Of a stretch of 63,248 nt of DNA, positions 31,921 through 43,660 are shown one piece after another; positions within the stretch are counted from its first letter, which is position 1, and each line of letters starts with the position of its first letter. The DNA is taken from the NCBI GenBank assembly GCA_029298735.1, contig JANSLP010000183.1:1-63248 (forward strand), read 5' to 3'. A program made the translations under genes and the position numbers. The DNA comes from Ophiostoma sp. CBS 140.51. Lineage: Eukaryota; Ascomycota; Sordariomycetes; Ophiostomatales; Ophiostomataceae. The notes beneath the pieces were generated by a model. The model did not search any database and was not told the origin of the DNA. It worked only from the letters and a program-made list of their open reading frames with translations.

Positions 31921-34752
31921 TTATGCCTTCGCGTCACGGGACGTGGCCTGCACAACAAGGACACTGGCCTTGGGGCTGGCGTTAATAATGTGCGAACCAG
32001 CGACACCAATCGTCTTGGACAGGTCGTAGCTCGAGGACGACGCCTCACCCGCAGCACCGTTGTCACCAAAGCGGCTGTGCCGGCGGCCGACGACAATAAT
32101 GTCACCCGCGTTCTTCGACTGGCCCACCACCTTGGACGCACGCTCGACGACACTGTTAAGAACGCTGCTTCCCTTACCGCGGGCGGTAATGTTGACAAAG
32201 GTGACGCGGTCGGCGAGAGCGGCGGGGAGCGACGACTGCAGAGTAGCCAGTAGGCCCAGATCCTGTGCCGACGGCTCGTCCTCAAGAGCAGCGACCTTGT
32301 TCTTGATGGCGGCCTGGGTCGGGTCCTCAGCGTAGTAGCCACCGTGGGCCTGCTCGGGGCGGCTGATCTCGGCGGTGGCGTCGCTGCCCTCCCAAGTGAA
32401 GTGGGCAATCGTGGCGGTAATGTTCTTGTTCTTGGCGAGCTGGAGGACGAAACGCAGGGCGACACGGTCGTCAGCACCGCCAAAGAAAGGCAGGAAGATA
32501 CGGTGGCTCTTGTCGGCGACGGGAAGGATGGCACCGTTGCGGGCGCTGTGCATGGACATGACCGAGATCGTACGTGACAGCATAGGCCGGTCACCACCGC
32601 GAGCCGCAGAGGAAGCGGCACCACCAAAGCCGTTGTCAATAAAGACACCGGTGTTGCAGACAGCCTTCTCCAGCGTGGAGTAGACAAACTCGAGGTGCGA
32701 GCGGTCGTGGAGACGGTCGACGCTAGATGTAGCAGAAACAACAGTGGACGGGTCGTCGGCAACCTTGTCGCCCCAAGGAATCAGAACAAAGTCAGACGAC
32801 GTCTCGCTGGCTTCGGTGGCCAGAGTCTCGGGGAACGAAGCGGCGGCCACGACAGCGACTTGACCGGAGACGGCCACATCATTGAGCTGCGAGAAGGTGC
32901 GGAAAGTATTGACAACGGGGTCGCGGCGGGCAAGCTCGTCAACCTCAGACACCTTCATGACGGACGAAGTACGCTCAGTCAGCTCGATGATGCGGATACC
33001 ATGCACCTGGAGATGGCGGCGCGGAGGGCCCACAGGAGGCTCGAGCTGAGGCTGGGGTTCTTGGCCCGATTCATTCTTGCCGACGACAATAGCGTCATTG
33101 TTGGAAGCATCGGAGCCACCGAGCAGAGAGATGAAGGTGAACAGGCTGGGGAGACTGTCGAGGCGAAGGTAGACAAGAAGACGGCGGACCTGGGTCTCAT
33201 TGAGCTTATCGACGGACTCGCGGTCCCTGGAGGACTCCGAGTTGGTCGGGTTACCATCCCAGTCGATCTCGCCGCGACGGTACTTCTCAACCTTCTGCTG
33301 ATACCAGAGGGGGTAGCAAAGCTTTGTCAGGGGCGTTGTCGCAACAGTCGTGACCAGGGCCATGACAACGAAGATGGTGAAGGTGCGCTGGGACAGGATG
33401 TGGGCCTGGTAGCCAATGTTGAGGACAATCAGCTCGACAAGACCCTTGCAACTCATCAAGACACCAATGCTGACACTCTCGCGCCAGAACATCTTGGTCA
33501 GGCGAGCAGACAAAGTACCGCCAATAATCTTGCCAAAGAAAGCGACGGCAATGACACCGATGACATAAGCCCAGGTGATGCCCGTGTTCAGGAGGCCTAG
33601 GTTGGTGCTCAGACCGGAGAGGGCAAAATAGAGCGGAAGGAAGAGTGCCGATATGAAATCTTCCAGCTTTTCTGTAAGTTTGATTGCAAAACCGCCGTCG
33701 TGTGGACATATTACACCGACTAAGAAGCCTCCGAAAATGGGGTGCACGCCAATGATACCGGTGAACCATGCCGAAGTGAGCACAAGCAGGAGCGTAACAC
33801 AGACCATGGACTCGGACGGGCCGTTCTGCAGGCTGCCGTTGCGGCGGAGCAGCCAGATGAATGCGGGCCGCACGGCGAAAATGAGGAACAGTGCCCACCC
33901 GAGGGTGATGAGCAGCGCCCAGAGGGCTGTCAAACCACTGTCGTTGTTGACGAGCGCAACACAAAGAGCAAGCAGGATCCAGCCAACGACATCGTTGCCC
34001 ACACCAGCGGCCAGAACGGTGACACCGACAATGTTACCCAGCAGGTTAAGCTCAGTAAGAATGCGACACAGGACCGGAAAGGCGGTAATGGCGAGGGCGG
34101 TGCCGACGAAGAGGCCAAAGACACCGAAGCTGATGGGCAGAGTACCGGGCTCGTCGGAGAACTGGTGGTAGAGGCCCCATGCAATCGCGTAGCCCAGACC
34201 GAAGGGAATGGCCATACTGGCAATGGAGACACTAATGGCAACTTTCCAGTTCCGCTTGAACAGACGAAGGTCGACCTATAACGTGTTAGCTGAATGTACT
34301 GCAAGAAGAGAAAGTAATACGAGTGGGAGCAGACTCACCTCAAGACCTGTCAGGAAGAGAAACAAAATCAGACCAAGGTTGGCGACATTGTTAAGAACGG
34401 GCATACTGCTCGTGGGAAAGATGTTGGTTTGGAAGCCCGGAATGCGCATCAGGACGGAGGGACCGAGCAGAATGCCACCGATGACCTCGGCAATGACACG
34501 CGGCTGGCCCAAGTATCTCAATGGATAGGCGAGCAGACGACAGAAGATGATGATAATGGCCGCCTGGACAATGAACAGCAGGATGGGGTTGCTGGCATTG
34601 TAGACGATGGGGTTTGCGCCGTCGAGCACACCGGCCTGGGGCGTCGCACGGTTCGTAGATGTAGCTGCGGCAGCGGTAGATGTGGTCGCCGAGACAGTCG
34701 AGAAGACGGTCGACAAAAGTGTCGCCGTGACGGTCTGTGTAGTTGTCGCCAT
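31921..34752 (-). CDS. KHA1: Kha1-type K+/H+ antiporter (CPA2 family)
   Basis: A monovalent-cation/proton exchanger of endomembranes; yeast Kha1 is in the Golgi and helps pH and K+ balance. Exons are 34752-34339 and 34275-31921, giving 922 residues. The 63-nt intron has donor GTGAGT, branch GCTAAC and acceptor TATAG. Splicing joins FLFLTGLE to VDLRLFKRNWKV, the conserved CPA2 segment, which confirms it. The Ser/Thr/Ala-rich N-terminus precedes about 12 spans holding QPRVIAEVIGGILLGPS, TAFPVLCRILTELNLLGN and the ion-pathway region AAGVGNDVVGWILLALCVAL. The roughly 480-residue cytoplasmic half carries two universal-stress-protein-like stretches (FLPFFGGADDRVALRFVLQL and DIIVVGRRHSRFG). Length is close to yeast Kha1 (about 870). 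It is tail-to-tail with the MFS gene. Its upstream region contains the dispersed repeat at 35244. Confidence 0.95.
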
Positions 34753-35243
34753 GGCTGTGAGGGAAAGAGGAGTAAGAGAAGCCGAAGATGACGGCCGAAG
34801 ATGACAAGAAAGAAAGAAGTTCTACTGGCCGAGTCGATCGACGGGGGGTTTCATAGACGGTCGAAGGTGAGTCTCGGGAGTCGTGTTACGTTCTCCTTGT
34901 TATTGATGTTATCACGACTCTGCTCGACTCGAAGAAATAAAATTCAACGAGATACCAAGGATGAGAGGAAACAAAAGAGGAGGCGTAAGAAAGAAAGAGA
35001 AAGAAAACGAGGAAGCAAGCTTGTTATGACGGGTGAGCAAGCTGCGAGGTAGAAGAGTGAGAGAGCTGGTCGTCCCCAGTTAAAAGCAACAGTTCAAAGC
35101 ACGGTCCAGCCAAAAGCGGCGGCAGAAGACGGGCTTGACAGGGTGGTGGACTTAGGTGGATTTGGTGGTGGTTTGAATTAGCGCATGTGCTGTCGATCCG
35201 TGCTAATCCTGCGGGCTGTTCGCCCGGGGGTCGTCTTTTTGAT

Positions 35244-35570
35244 GGGGGGTCGGAGTGGTTTGTCGAAACGGCCGTCGATAAACAAGAAACGAAACAGAAA
35301 GGAGTGTGATGAAGAGGCAGAAGGAGAAAAAAGGAGAGGATGAGCAAATATGGAAGAAATACAATATTCCTCTTCTATTATGTAAAAAATGGCAAGAACT
35401 CTACTTGATTCCAACGGACATCTTACGTCGCGAAAGGCAAGAGCCAACACGTCTTCTTTCCCATAGCACGTCTTTTAGGTTCGTATTTTTCTTTCTTGTG
35501 TGGTGGGCGAAGTAAGACGCTAAAGTGACTGCGAACTACACACTGTATTTTGGTTGCGGTTGCCGGTTAT
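35244..35570. repeat. Dispersed repeat, copy 1
   Basis: About 330 bp that align end-to-end with 41750-42085. Shared landmarks in order are TTTGTCGAAACG, GAAACAGAAA, AAAAAAGGAGAGGAT, ATGGCAAGAACTCTA, CGTCGCGAAAGG, AGAGCCAACACGTCTTCTTTC, GACGCTAAAGT and GCGAACTACACACTGTATTTT. This copy is the less AT-rich one. No protein-coding capacity is seen. It could be a solo LTR or other non-autonomous element remnant. Confidence 0.7.
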
Positions 35571-35783
35571 GGAATCTTCCCCGCCCAGTCAAGCTGACGA
35601 CTCTCTTTCCCTTTCTTCTGGTCGGGAGTAGACAAAGAGAAGGAGCAGCCGAACTTTGACCATAGTTCCTGCGAGATTATCGTCCCAAGACCGGCGCAAG
35701 CCTGCTTTTGATGCCTCGTCGCTCCTTCTCTTCTCATTTTCTGTCTGTCACCTCCGTTGCTCTTTCTCTCTTTCTTTCCTGTT

Positions 35784-35794
35784 GTACGGAGTAC
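35784..35794. repeat. GTAC-GGA-GTAC motif copy
   Basis: Identical 11-mer to 15870-15880, again in non-coding DNA. Confidence 0.4.
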
Positions 35795-37200
35795 CAGTCC
35801 TTGTTTCCTACACTTATGGCCCAGACCCTGTTCTCCAGAAAGCCATGCGCCCAGCCAAGCGCAGGGCCAAGCTCCAAGCCAAGCCTGGTGCCATACCAAG
35901 AGGACCACATGCAAGCACAATCCACTTGGCCTGCATCCTTTTTGTCTTTTGTAGTCGGTTTTCTTGTCTCCCCTTCACTTCTCAGCCTCCTTGTTTTTTT
36001 GCCCCTCCTTCCTTGACCGTTTCTTTTCTTTTGCTTTATTTTCTTTCCTTCTTTCCTTCTTTCCTTCCGCCATCTTCACGCCAGTCGTACCTTCTCTCGT
36101 ACAATAAAATTGGGATGTCTCTTGTTCCCCTTTTACTATCTTTCAGCGCTAGTGCCGCAGGAAAGCGCGACTGGCAGGCCATATACAAACAAATGGTAAT
36201 TGTTGACAACTTGCAAGGCGGCATGTCGTTCTTTCTTTTTTCGCCTCCCGCCGTCCCTTTGGCTCCCTTTTGGTCCCCTAATCCGTCTCTTTTGGTCTCG
36301 ATTCGTCCTTCGCAGGGCTGGAACATCACACGTGCAGCCACGCAGTCTGAAGCAACATCCACCCCCAGAAACGGGCAAACTTTGATCTTCAGGGTCATTA
36401 CGTATTTGACCATGTGCCACATCCATCAGTTCATGGCTTTGCATGGACCCAAGGGAGCGTGTCGACAGCCATGCATGTCTGATCTTTTACTTTTCGTGGA
36501 TGAGCATGGCATTCATTTATTTTCGTCTTGTGTGATACGTTCTAGACTCAGAAAGAGACACGAGAAGTTGGCCATTCAGCTAGCACCTTATCCCCAGCCT
36601 ACATCTCTTCCCCTCTTGTTCTCTCCATGACAAGCACAGGGTTACAGAGGGGAAAGCGGCTCGTGGATGGCAGCTCACAGCTGCAAAGACCACCCCAGCG
36701 CCCGTGCACAGTGCAACGAGCCTGCAGCCCTGCCCTTGTCGGGTGTGCGTTGTTTTGTCCATCCAACCCACCCGCTCCTGCATGCGGGACTTTCCCATCG
36801 CAGCCTAGCTTGCGAGCTCGTCATCGACGCTTGCACCTGTAATTTGGGGTGTTGGGGAACAAGAAGAGAGAGGAGAAGAAAGTAGACGACTCGTACAAAG
36901 AGTGCTCTATATTCTTTTAGTCAACTATGTTGTTAGGGAGAGTCAGAGCCAAGAAGTGGCAGATCGAAGGAAGCCTTGATATCCAAGTAGCGGTATGCAA
37001 AAACCAGGACAAAAAAAGACGACTACAGAGCATGTGACCCATTTCACATCCTTGGAAGGTAGAGACAAGGGGCACTCGGAGGAGACCCGAGAAAAAACAA
37101 AAAAGAAAAAGGATGTGAACGGTGGTCATGCCGACCTTGAAGATGGACATTTCAAAATATGGGGACAAGCTACAAGATACAACATACAAGATACTCGAAA

Positions 37201-37275
37201 GTAGTTGAAACGAAGGAACAAGACGGTCTTGATTGCTCGTCCCTTCAAGACCGTCTCTTCCTTCGTTTGAACTAC
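37201..37275. repeat. Long near-perfect hairpin downstream of AMP deaminase
   Basis: Left arm 37201-37232 and right arm 37245-37275 are complementary with paired blocks of 6, 10 and 12 bp. They are interrupted by one mismatch and one 3-versus-2-nt internal loop, around a 12-nt terminal loop. The hairpin lies 300-375 nt beyond the AMD1 stop codon, so it may be in the 3' UTR on the minus strand. No terminal target-site duplication is obvious. Candidates are a small-RNA precursor, a 3'-end stability element or a tiny palindromic insertion. Confidence 0.75.
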
Positions 37276-37577
37276 TTCACGCAAAATGATGGTCGCGCAG
37301 AAAGATGACATTAGTATTGTCTTTACTGGTAAGGGAAATGTTGAAAATAAACAGAAAAGAATCAATTTCATTCTATACGCCTTGAAACGACTGAAGACAT
37401 TTGCATGTCATCCTTCAAACTACCATATCGCCTGTTCTAAACACAAACGCCTCTCATTTGAGCTTTGATATTCCTGGCCCGCGCCAACCTGCTCATATTC
37501 CTGACTTCCATGTCGACTTTCCCTTGACTTCTTGCATTTCATATTCGGCGTCTTTCACGTTGGCATTCCATGCCATC

Positions 37578-40500
37578 TCACGCCTCCTCTCCATCCTCGT
37601 CTTCATCAGGCGCGCCAAAACTGCCCGTCTTTCTAAGCCGGTTCGCAGCAGTGCCTGAGCCTGAGCCAGAGCCCGTAACAGTCCCGTCGTCCATCTCGTG
37701 GTACGAGTTCTTGCGGATACTGTTGCGGCGCTGGCTGCGAGTGGCCACACCAGGGAAGTAACGCGGCTCGGTGCCGGACAGATGAACACTAGGATCTGAA
37801 ATGACACCACCACCACCCGGCGTACCTGTACCCGACGTCGCCGCATCGGCTGGCCACGTGCTTTCCCTAGAGAGGACCAGGGGCGATTGGAGGATCGGGC
37901 CGCTGGTGGCCGTATTGGCAGAGCCACCTACATTTGGAGTTGCTGCTCCAGCCGCCGTAGCGTTGAGTGTTCCCGTCGAGGCACTTGCCAGGGCGGTGTG
38001 TGCTGACATCAGATCCGTCGGCAGAGGACCCGAATGGGCGGCTGCCGGCAGGGTGACGAAGCTGGGACCTGTTGCAGGACCTGTGGCGACCGCTGACGTC
38101 GGGACTGGCGAGTTGGGCATGGGCAAAGGCGCAGTGACAGACGTCTTCATCGACAGCGACGGTGAACCGGGCGCTGCCGCAGCCGTGTGATCCGGAGCGG
38201 CTCCAACATTTTCTTCTGTGGGTCTCGCCGGAGGCGCCTGCGTGTATTTCTCGATCCTGCATGTCGTTAGTATGGCTACACTATTTATATGCTATTATTG
38301 ACGAGAAAGAAGGGGTCGTCAACTCACATCTGCCACTCTTCCCGTAGAGTGCTGTAGCGGAAGTGCTGCCGGCGGTCGGGGATGTTGGTCTTGACCATGG
38401 TGTTGCCAGCAATACCGGGCTTGTAGAAATCGGGCCCGAGCCACTGCTGCTTGACGGAAAACTCATAGCCGCTCTGGACGACAGAGTTCTTGGCCAGTTC
38501 GCACATGTCGACGGGGCTCAACTTGTAGATCTGGGCTGCCACGGCATACTCCTCGATGAGCGGCTCCTTGGTGAAGGCAAACTGCAGCGGGTCGTCGGTT
38601 GAGAGAGAAACATTGAGACCGCGCTTGAAGTACTGGTGGAAGGGGTTGCGTTCATAGGCCAGGAACAGCGCGTTGTTGCTGAGCGGGGACATGGCGATGC
38701 CAATTTGCTCCAGGTAGTAAATGTACTGAAGCAGCGGGACTTTGCGCAACAACAGACCGTGGCTGATGCTGTGCGAGCACAACAGGGCCACGGCGAGATG
38801 CTCGCTGTCGCCGGCTTCACCACAGTGCGGCCGCAGCACAAAGGTGTTGAAACCGCGCTGTTTGCGCCAGGCGTTGAGCGTGGCCATGTTGGCAAACAAA
38901 TAATAAATCCAATAGCTGTAGGGCGGGTTCTGGCCCGAGTTCCAGGCTTTGGGCACAGGGAACTTCTTGTAGAGGCGGCGCTCGACCTTGCTCTCATCAT
39001 CGACGCTGTCAAAGCCAATGACGCGCTGCAAAAAGACGTGCAGTTTGGGGTACTTTTGCGGGTTCTTGGTGGCCTCAAACAGCGGCTCAAAGACGTTCTT
39101 GATGACCTGCTCAAAGGACTCCATGAGCCCCGTCGCCTTGTACACGTCGAACAGGCGCGGGATCTGGATGAGCCAGCGCACATTGTGCGAGAAGAGCTTG
39201 TTGTCGACGACCCAGGCGGCCAGCTTCTCCCACTCATTGATGGACTTGCCGTAGATTGAGATGCGCCACTCGGCCATCTGGTACTTGCTGGACTCCATAT
39301 CGGAGATGACTTCTTTCGTAATCTCGGCCAGGTAGCGGCCCTCGATATCGTTGTCCGTCTTGAGAAAGATGGTACGCAGACGCGACTCGCCAATCGGGTT
39401 GTACTTGAGGTTGAACTTGTCGAAGCGGTGGAAGGTGTCCTTGTGCGCATGCATATCCAGAGTGTCGATACTGAGATCGTAGGCTGTGAGGTTGATACTT
39501 TCAAACACTTCGGCGAGCGTCAGATGCTTGCCGTCGCGGAAGAGCACGACCTCGTCTGGGCACTTCTTCATCTTGCTCTTGATAAAGCGCAGCAAATGCT
39601 TCTGGTTCATACAGGCGGAGTGGTGAACGTGTGTGTCGACTTTACGGACGTTGTAAAAGTCACGATGCGGCACGCGTTTCGTATCTGCCGTCTCCTGGTA
39701 CTCGTTGAGCAGTGTGTAGAGACCAAACTTGCCCTCGAGATACTGCAGCCGGCGGTACGCAAAGCTCTTGCTGGGACCGTCGGCCGACACGTTCAGGATG
39801 GGCTCCAGGTCCATGTAGAACTCGCGCAGGGTAGGCACACTGATAATGGGCGAGTCGGCGGCGGCGGCTTTATCGTTCTCAAACACCTGGTACACGCCAT
39901 TGTCGTCGAGATGGTACGTCAACTCGCTCTCGCCAGGGAGTGGGCTAAGATCCTCCATATCAAAGTCCTCGCCAACATCCTGGCCCGGCTTCCGCTTCTT
40001 AGGTGTCTTTTTCGGAGTCTCTCCTTGCTGTGACGGTTGCGACTGTTGCGACTGTTGCGACTGTTGTGACTGTTGCTGCGGCAAGACCAGGCTGTTAGCC
40101 AGGCTGTTGTTGACGCTATTGGCAGCCCGCGTGCCGTTGGCCGTGGCACCCGAAGCATCTTGGTCGGCTGTCCAAACGGGCTCTGGTGGCTGTGGGTAGA
40201 TGGTCCAGTTAGGATCGTCCTTGGGGTTGTCCATGGGGCCTTGAAGCGAGAGACGAATGTACTTGTGGCGCAAGTCAATGATCTTTTGAATGTTCTTGAA
40301 GATGGATGTGAGCTCGGACGTAATCTGCGGGTCGGCATCGGCGTAGGAGGTGCTGCCAATACCCTCCGGCTCGCCAATGCTGAGACCCGAGGCTCCAGAG
40401 GCGGCAGCAGCTGCCGCTGCACCAACGGCAGCGCCCGAGGTCAGGCCCGCACTGAGAAAGTCGGGACCGCCATCGACGCCCATGCTACCCACGTTGCCAC

Positions 40501-41439
40501 CCAACACCGACCCGTCGACGGCGTGCAGGCTGACGGATGCACCGTCGTGGGCATCTCCGACACCGCCGTGGCTCACGCTCGAGCTAAAGTTGTGGTGGCT
40601 AGTACCAGACATGGTTGGCGGGCGCGGAACAGAGTCGGAGAAGCGGGCATTGCTGCCCAGGGGAGACCGCGGCGGCATGCCACCTGCAGCTGCGTCACCA
40701 TTTCCATTCCCGTGCAGAACAGGGCTGGATGTGACGGGGCTTTGTTGTTGCTGTAGGACTTGTTGGGCTGCCGCATTCTTTTGCAGGTCCAGCTGGCTCA
40801 GCTGGTAAAACAGTTTGGCGTCGCTCTGGCTCATCTGGCGGTCGGCGACCGGGTCGTAAAAGGCGCTGCGTTTGGGCATATCGCGCGGCAGCATGCCCTC
40901 TTGGAGGACGGCAGAGGCAGAGGCAGCAAGAGTGACCTCGTCTGTATCGTCTTCGGAGGAGCCTCCTCCCAGTAGTTCGCCTGGTCTTTCCTCGCTCGGG
41001 GTAATGTCACCGCCGACGCTGAAGCTGGCTCTGGGGTGGCGTTTGCCTCCGGCTTTCTTTTCAGCGGTATCTTCGTCGTCGAGGTAGGTCTGGTGCTCGT
41101 CGTCGAGTTCTTCGTCGTAGTCGCCGTCCGAGTCGTTCAAAGGCTGACCGAGGATGGGAGGAGAGTTGGAGGTGGAGCGAGAGGCAAGGTCACCGTGGGC
41201 ATAAGCGTGGCCGTGGGAGTGGCCATGGCTTCTTCGAGAGGCTACAGTAAAGAAACACGAGTCAGTTACTGTATCTCGTGTAATACCACAGGAAGGCCCA
41301 CAGCAAAGGACGTCTGCTGACAGTCCACAAAAAGCACACAAAAGATCCAGAACACGTTCCAGATGGCGGCGAAGAGGAGGAAGGAGAGACAAGAAGCACT
41401 GTGTCTTATCTTTGAGGGTTCACAACACGTACCGGACAT
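37578..41439 (-). CDS. AMD1: AMP deaminase
   Basis: Converts AMP to IMP and ammonia in purine-nucleotide balance (cytosol). I rebuild three exons: 41439-41433, 41241-38328 and 38256-37578, giving 1199 residues. Intron 1 (191 nt, GTACGT...CTGAC...TGTAG) follows a start exon of only seven coding bases and gives MSASRRSHGHSHGHAYAHGD. Intron 2 (71 nt, GTGAGT...TACTAAC...GCAG) gives EEWQ-M-IEKYTQAP. The catalytic domain has the metal-binding DTHVHHSACMNQKHLLRFIK near residues 533-552 and the family signature SLSTDDPLQFAFTKEPLIEE near 870-890, with the active-site Asp pair. The N-terminal 350 residues are disordered and His-, Gln- and Asn-rich. A Gln-rich insert lies around 450 and a Ser/Thr/Ala/Pro-rich acidic tail of about 220 residues closes the protein, so it is longer than yeast Amd1 (810). 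Confidence 0.95.
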
Positions 41440-41749
41440 GGTTGGCGAGGGTTTTTGGCCCTGGCTCTTGTTGGCCAACTCCTCTTCTCTCTTTTCTCTG
41501 CAGGGGGAGATAGAACGTCGTGGGGTCGAGAAGGGCGTCTGGAGGCGAGAAGAGTCAACGTTTGCTTGAGATGAACACAGTCTCGAGTTGGATGTGTTGG
41601 AAGTCGCTTTCGCTTTCGCTGCAACAAACGTGCCGAAAATAGAAAAGCAGGACTCGACAGAGGAAGGGTTGGATGTAATGGAAGTTTCCCTCAAAGGAGA
41701 GGAGGAGAGAAAGAGGAGTAACAAGTACTAAAAATTAGAGATAAGATAA

Positions 41750-42085
41750 AGGGGGGAAAGAGGAGGCTCGAGTTAGTTTGTCGAAACGACAGTCGAGAAA
41801 AGTGAAACAGAAAAAGAGTATAATAAAGAGGAAGAAGAAGAAAAAAAAGGAGAGGATAGGAAGATGTAGAAGAAATGTTATATTTCTCTTATATTATATA
41901 AAATGGCAAGAACTCTATTTAATTTTAACAGATATATCTTGTGTCGCGAAAGGTAAGAGCCAACACGTCTTCTTTCTTGTGCCGTGGCCAAAGTTGGACG
42001 CTAAAGTTTGGGGTTGGAGAATTTGGGGTATGACAGGGCAGGAGCGAACTACACACTGTATTTTTTGGTTGTGGTTGTTGGCTCT
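41750..42085. repeat. Dispersed repeat, copy 2 (AT-shifted)
   Basis: Counterpart of 35244-35570 in the same orientation. It is more AT-rich: within the 17 aligned bases starting at 35405 and 41919 there are five C-to-T or G-to-A differences and no transversion. It lies about 310-650 bp upstream of the AMD1 start, while copy 1 lies about 490-820 bp upstream of the KHA1 start. Confidence 0.7.
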
Positions 42086-42179
42086 AGTTACAGTTGAACT
42101 GCGTACGAAGTCTAAAATGACGAAAAGCGATAACATATGCACCCAGGCGGCCATCGATACCGTGTAAATAGGAGTAGTA

Positions 42180-42425
42180 AAGGCGGAACAAATAAAAAAC
42201 GAAAAGAAAACGAAAAAAGCAACCAAAAAGGTGACTCAAAAAGTAACGAGTCAAAAAGTTGTAAAATCGCAAAGTCGAGAAAAGCAGCCAAAAAAGTAGA
42301 AGTAGCGGAAGTAGTTATAAAGTCGTGAAGCTATACTTTTTTTTTCGACTTCTCGACTTTTAATTAAACTTTTTAACGTTTCGTTTTGCTACTTTGGTTA
42401 CTTTTCTCGTCGCTTTTCTTGTCGC
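42180..42425. repeat. A-rich imperfect inverted repeat
   Basis: The left half repeats phrases such as AAAGCAACCAAAAA, AAAAAGTAACGAGTC and AAAGTCGAGAAAAG. The right half (from about 42345) has their complements: CGACTTCTCGACTTTT, CTTTTTAACG, TTTGGTTACTTTTCTCGTCG. The axis is near 42335-42345 at a T9 run. Pairing is long but interrupted. Both halves also look internally repetitive with an AAAGTNRC-like unit. Confidence 0.5.
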
Positions 42426-43626
42426 CTCTCTTTTTACTATTCGTCTTTTTTTTGTATCAAAAATTGGAGATGACATAATGGGGGGAGAAGACGCTGTTGG
42501 CAGGTGCAGAAAGAGGTTTAGAGCCAAGATTTTTGCACGGTTGCCCCTGCACTTCTTTCTAGCATGTAACACCGACTCGGCCGCTTTTGGCCCAACACCG
42601 TATATTCTTGCATTCGTGCCCCTTCGTGCCTGCCCCAAAAAGCCTTTAAAAGCCGTCAGCCAAAAAAGGTGTCAACAAGTGAACGAAGGAAGTTCGATGA
42701 GTAGATAGGTTCTTTTGTTTACAAGAGAATATTGTGTTCGTGCTCCTTGGAATTAAGACTGTTTACTAGAATAATGTACAGTTTGTGTTGTGTTCAGTTG
42801 AGCCTAAACTCACAGCCCCTTGCGAAATGCATGCGATTGTGCGTCCTTCAAGTGCATTTCATAAAAGATACCAAGACTTTTTCACTTTCCCATCTCTCGT
42901 GCTTTAGCCATTCTTACACCGCCGTTTGTTACCCTCGGTGGGCCTCAATCACAGTGAACGACATGCATACAGCTTGTCTCACAAAATCGTGGTTCTAAAC
43001 ACACCGTCTTTTTGCCATCATTTGATTGTGGTTTCTCGACACTCTGCAAGTCCTGTCCCATAAGCTTCCGTCCAGCATTTCAGCTCGCATTGCTTAGGGC
43101 TTATCATGCTGGCTGTTTTACGATGACGTAGTGAGAAGTTCTAAGCTAAAGTAAAGGGGCTGCAGGACAAAGTAGAGAAACAAAAAAGAGGCTATTTACC
43201 CCGAGTCCGCTAATCACACGATATCCGCTTTTGGCATCAACAAGACAGCACTCGGAGTACAGTATAGCTGTTGCACAAATATCTTGGCTACGTACTAGCA
43301 CATTGATTCATTATATAACCTGGAGGTTTTGATTGAAAAAGAATTATTGTTTATATACAGAGTAAACTGTTCAGGGCATGAGAGCTGCTAAACAAAAGAA
43401 GTAATTAAAAAAAGACAAACGTACAAATAGGAACTTTCGGTTCTCTCACCTCCTCCCTTTCCTCTGTCCACCTCTTATTCGCTTGTCAGACCTCCTCCAG
43501 TACCCTTTTCTTCGCTTTCTAATTTTGGTCCCCGTTTTCCCGGTTTTCCCTCCTCATTCCTGCAGGCTGATCTTTTACAAGTGATGTTATGAATTTATCT
43601 TACATGCGTAGGCATTCTTCTCTTCC

Positions 43627-43660
43627 GAAATCGTGATGAGAAGGAAATCGTGATGAGAAG
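43627..43660. repeat. Perfect tandem duplication of 17 bp
   Basis: GAAATCGTGATGAGAAG occurs twice head-to-tail at 43627-43643 and 43644-43660. It is a recent local slippage duplication. Confidence 0.8.

Larger units (their letters stand above)
34753..37577. other. 2.8 kb intergenic: KHA1 upstream, AMD1 3' flank
   Basis: No gene supported. A 324-codon plus-strand frame at 35656-36630 is Ser/Phe/Leu-rich without domains and is rejected. The spacer holds a dispersed repeat copy (35244-35570), a GTAC-GGA-GTAC motif (35784), a CTTTCCTT microsatellite near 36040-36070 and a long hairpin (37201-37275). Confidence 0.5.

Noticed and set aside
35656..36630. 324-codon plus-strand open frame
   Set aside because: Starts inside the KHA1 upstream region in T/C-rich DNA. 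It shows homopolymer-like Ser/Phe/Leu runs and a CTTT microsatellite translated as protein.
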